Source of the DNA: Gymnogyps californianus
Taxonomy: Eukaryota > Chordata > Aves > Accipitriformes > Cathartidae
Length of the DNA stretch: 64,000 nucleotides
Assembly: GCF_018139145.2 (NCBI RefSeq)
Contig: NC_059483.1
Location: 2,357,001 to 2,421,000 of the forward strand
Direction: 5' to 3'
Below the pieces are notes generated by a model. The model had not been told where the DNA came from, ran no database searches, and saw only the letters and a program-made list of their open reading frames with translations. A program made the translations under genes and the position numbers. Shown here one piece after another: positions 61,845 to 64,000 of the stretch (positions within the stretch are counted from its first letter, which is position 1; each line of letters begins with the position of its first letter).

Positions 61845-64000
61845 GTGAGTAACACAGCAGGGTAAAACTTACTTAGCAATCACTGGGGTAGATGTGTTAG
61901 CAATTATGGCAGTAATACTAAATTGTATGATGTTCCCAAGGCCATGTACAAAAATGGGGTTTATGGAGGGGTGTTTGGCCTAGAATAATAGTCCCTCAAG
62001 TGTGGAGGATTTACAGTCTATTCTCTGTTCTTTTAAACAAACAATTAAAAAAAAAAAAAGCTGCTCCTGACTAGCACAAGTTGGTATCAACCCCTTCTTG
62101 TCTTTTTTTGCCTCCTAAATGAGAGAGATTTTGGACTGTAGTAGGTGGTGCAGATATAAGGCTGTTTATTTGTATTACATATAACACAGTGATGCTTCAG
62201 AAATTCAGATGTCAGTAGTAGCTCTACTCAGTGACGTGCTGTGTAGGCAAAGGACAGGAGTGCTTCTGGCTCCAAGAGCATACGTACATGTGACTGCCAC
62301 GCTCTGCCAGTGCAGTCTTATGTCCAAACAAAGTGGGTAAATCCCGGATCCTACCGATTTGAGAAAATGAGGATAATCTGTGTATCTGATATGATAGTGA
62401 TGCTTGCGTGAGTGCTTTTTGTAGGTTAACTAGAGGCAAATATTCCAAAGAAGTGCTCTTTCTATGGCAGACCTAAGTCTATAAGACTCCTTATTATGTT
62501 GTGAATGGCTTAAGTTTACTGTGCTTCTTCCATCTCTGTAGAAGATCCTGTATGCCTTGCTGTTTCTTCAGTTCCCTTCATCTTGCTAGGGCAACATAGT
62601 GATCCTGGTAGGTGCAGTGCTGATTAAACTGGAGCTCATCCAGTTTTCCTGTTGATTGGAAGTGAATATTGGTTTTTAAAAAACCCAGAAGTTTGGTAGC
62701 GAAGTTTCCCTGCCCCCCCTTTCCTCTTTTTCTGTTGTGAATGTGTTGCTGAGCCTTTCTTAGGCTTCATTTACCTCCTCCTTAACCTTAACAGGTCACT
62801 TAACCTTTACAGCTCCCGATAGTAAGCAGATTATGTCTTGTCATCTCCTGGATGAATTTGTCTGCTTTGAGCAGAAGTTTGGACAAGATGACCTCCTGAG
62901 GTCCCTTCCCATCAGAACTATCCTCAGGTCTGATGAACACATGACAGTTCCAGATCTCTTGTCCCATGCCTTTAAAAAGGCCTTAGAAATGAAGCATTCT
63001 GATGTGCGTAGTGTGGCAATTTTGGGGGGAGTGTGGCTTCAAGTTGCATTTACTCTGGATGGGAATTTCTTTGCTTTTTTGGTTAATGTTCTTTTGGATC
63101 AGCAAAGCTAACTTGGCTCATTCTGCAACTGCTAGAATCAACACAGGGAAGCAGGATGTACACAAGGCAGGACTAAAACTGCATCTTTTGGCAATAGTTC
63201 AGTTAGACATAAGTAAGTGAAACTGCACCTACAGAGGAGCACAGCTTTTTCTTGCTACCTTTTGCACCTTCTGATGCTAGATAAGCAAAGAGAGAGAGGT
63301 GGGGACAGTCTGAGATGAAATTATTTCTTTTAGTTAGTAGCAAGGTTTTACTTATGTACACCATTTGATCCAAGGTACAACTTCAAGAGTTTAGAGGATT
63401 ATTATTTATGATGACAAACAGCTGAGAATACCTGGGGCTTTAGTATTTAGTCATTTAATTTTCTCCAAAACAGTTTATCACACAAAGAGAATTTTTCTTC
63501 CACGTGCATGGTGCAATAACTTAGAGTAGTGAATATTCATTGTTCTATATAAATGATGCTCTTGGTTGAGGGGGGAAGTCTGTAGAGTTTGATTTTTATC
63601 TTCAAGGGGCAGACGGATAGATTGGAGGTTTCAAGAAGCCCTGTGTGAATGTGTGCTGTGAATGACTGGCAAAAAATGTGGGTTTTGTTTCCTACTGCAA
63701 GGAAAGGAAGATTACAAGAATAGTTTGTTATCTTTTAATTCAGGACTAACATTTGTGTGCTGTGAGATATAAGAAGACTAAATTCGACTTCCCAAATACT
63801 AGCATAGCTGATGCTGAAGGTAGAATAAATGCAGATGGACTCATTCCATCTTCACAACAGTCGGTATTAGAGAAATTCTTTTTCCTGCCCTAGTTCTGTG
63901 ATGTAGAAATCCCTAAATCAGGCGCTCTGTTTTAAAACAAACAAACAAACTCTAAGAATGCTAGTGTAAGCTCAGTCTTGGCTATTTGTATAAACACATA
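61845..64000 (+). other. SUMF1: SUMF1 intron 3 (partial, continues past the right edge)
   Basis: Intronic sequence follows the exon 3 donor. The next exon, expected to encode AAPWWLPVKGANWRHP-like sequence, was not found and is probably beyond the window. A CR1 3' end lies near 62,865-62,930. An AAAC microsatellite is at about 63,935-63,950 and an A13-type run is near 62,046. Confidence 0.8.
62865..62930 (+). repeat. CR1-family LINE 3' end
   Basis: GAGCAGAAGTTTGGACAAGA then TGACCTCCTGAGGTCCCTTC and CCATCAGAACTATCCT closely match the CR1 3' end (GAGGTTGGACTAGATGACCTCCTGAGGTCCCTTCCAACCC in pieces). The terminal 8-mer repeats are decayed. Its upstream limit is uncertain and could reach about 62,800. 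The 92-codon frame over it is not a gene. Confidence 0.75.

Noticed and set aside
62833..63111. 92-codon plus-strand frame considered as SUMF1 exon 4
   Set aside because: The expected exon 4 peptide (APWWLPVKGANW) is absent and the core matches the CR1 3' end.

Overview
This is vertebrate nuclear DNA, most likely from a bird or another archosaur. It has split genes with GT-AG introns, two CpG-island promoters, CR1-type LINE remnants and no bacterial-style coding density. Two known genes are recognised from their exon peptides, arranged head to head: ITPR1 on the minus strand (left) and SUMF1 on the plus strand (right). This matches the ITPR1/SUMF1 order known in human. Both genes run off the window. 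The species call is inference from repeat type and style.

Left part (1-47,970, minus strand) is the 5' end of ITPR1, the type 1 inositol 1,4,5-trisphosphate receptor, an ER calcium channel. A TATA box in a CpG island lies at 47,961-47,969. A leader exon ends at 47,796 and carries two tiny upstream ORFs. The start-codon exon is 33,383-33,490 and the next coding exon is 29,555-29,625. Introns 1 and 2 are about 14.3 and 3.8 kb. Intron 3 fills the remaining 29.5 kb and continues beyond the window. Only the first 54 complete codons of ITPR1 are present.

Middle (about 47,970-54,150) is the roughly 6 kb intergenic spacer. It has no recognised gene. One open, acceptor-preceded block at about 49,078-49,237 could be an unannotated exon.

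Right part (about 54,150-64,000, plus strand) is the 5' end of SUMF1, the formylglycine-generating enzyme. Exon 1 (54,251-54,472) encodes the signal peptide and a Cys-x-Cys region. Exons 2 (59,227-59,400) and 3 (61,770-61,844) begin the catalytic domain. All three exon ends are phase 0. The catalytic cysteines lie in exons beyond the window.

The rest is intronic or intergenic DNA with old interspersed repeats (CR1, MIR-like), simple repeats, several near-perfect inverted repeats and candidate regulatory motifs. I found no clear undescribed system. The best leads are the paired uORFs and ZNF143-like motif at ITPR1, the two CLEAR/E-box-like sites just before the SUMF1 start codon, and the possible exon near 49.1 kb.
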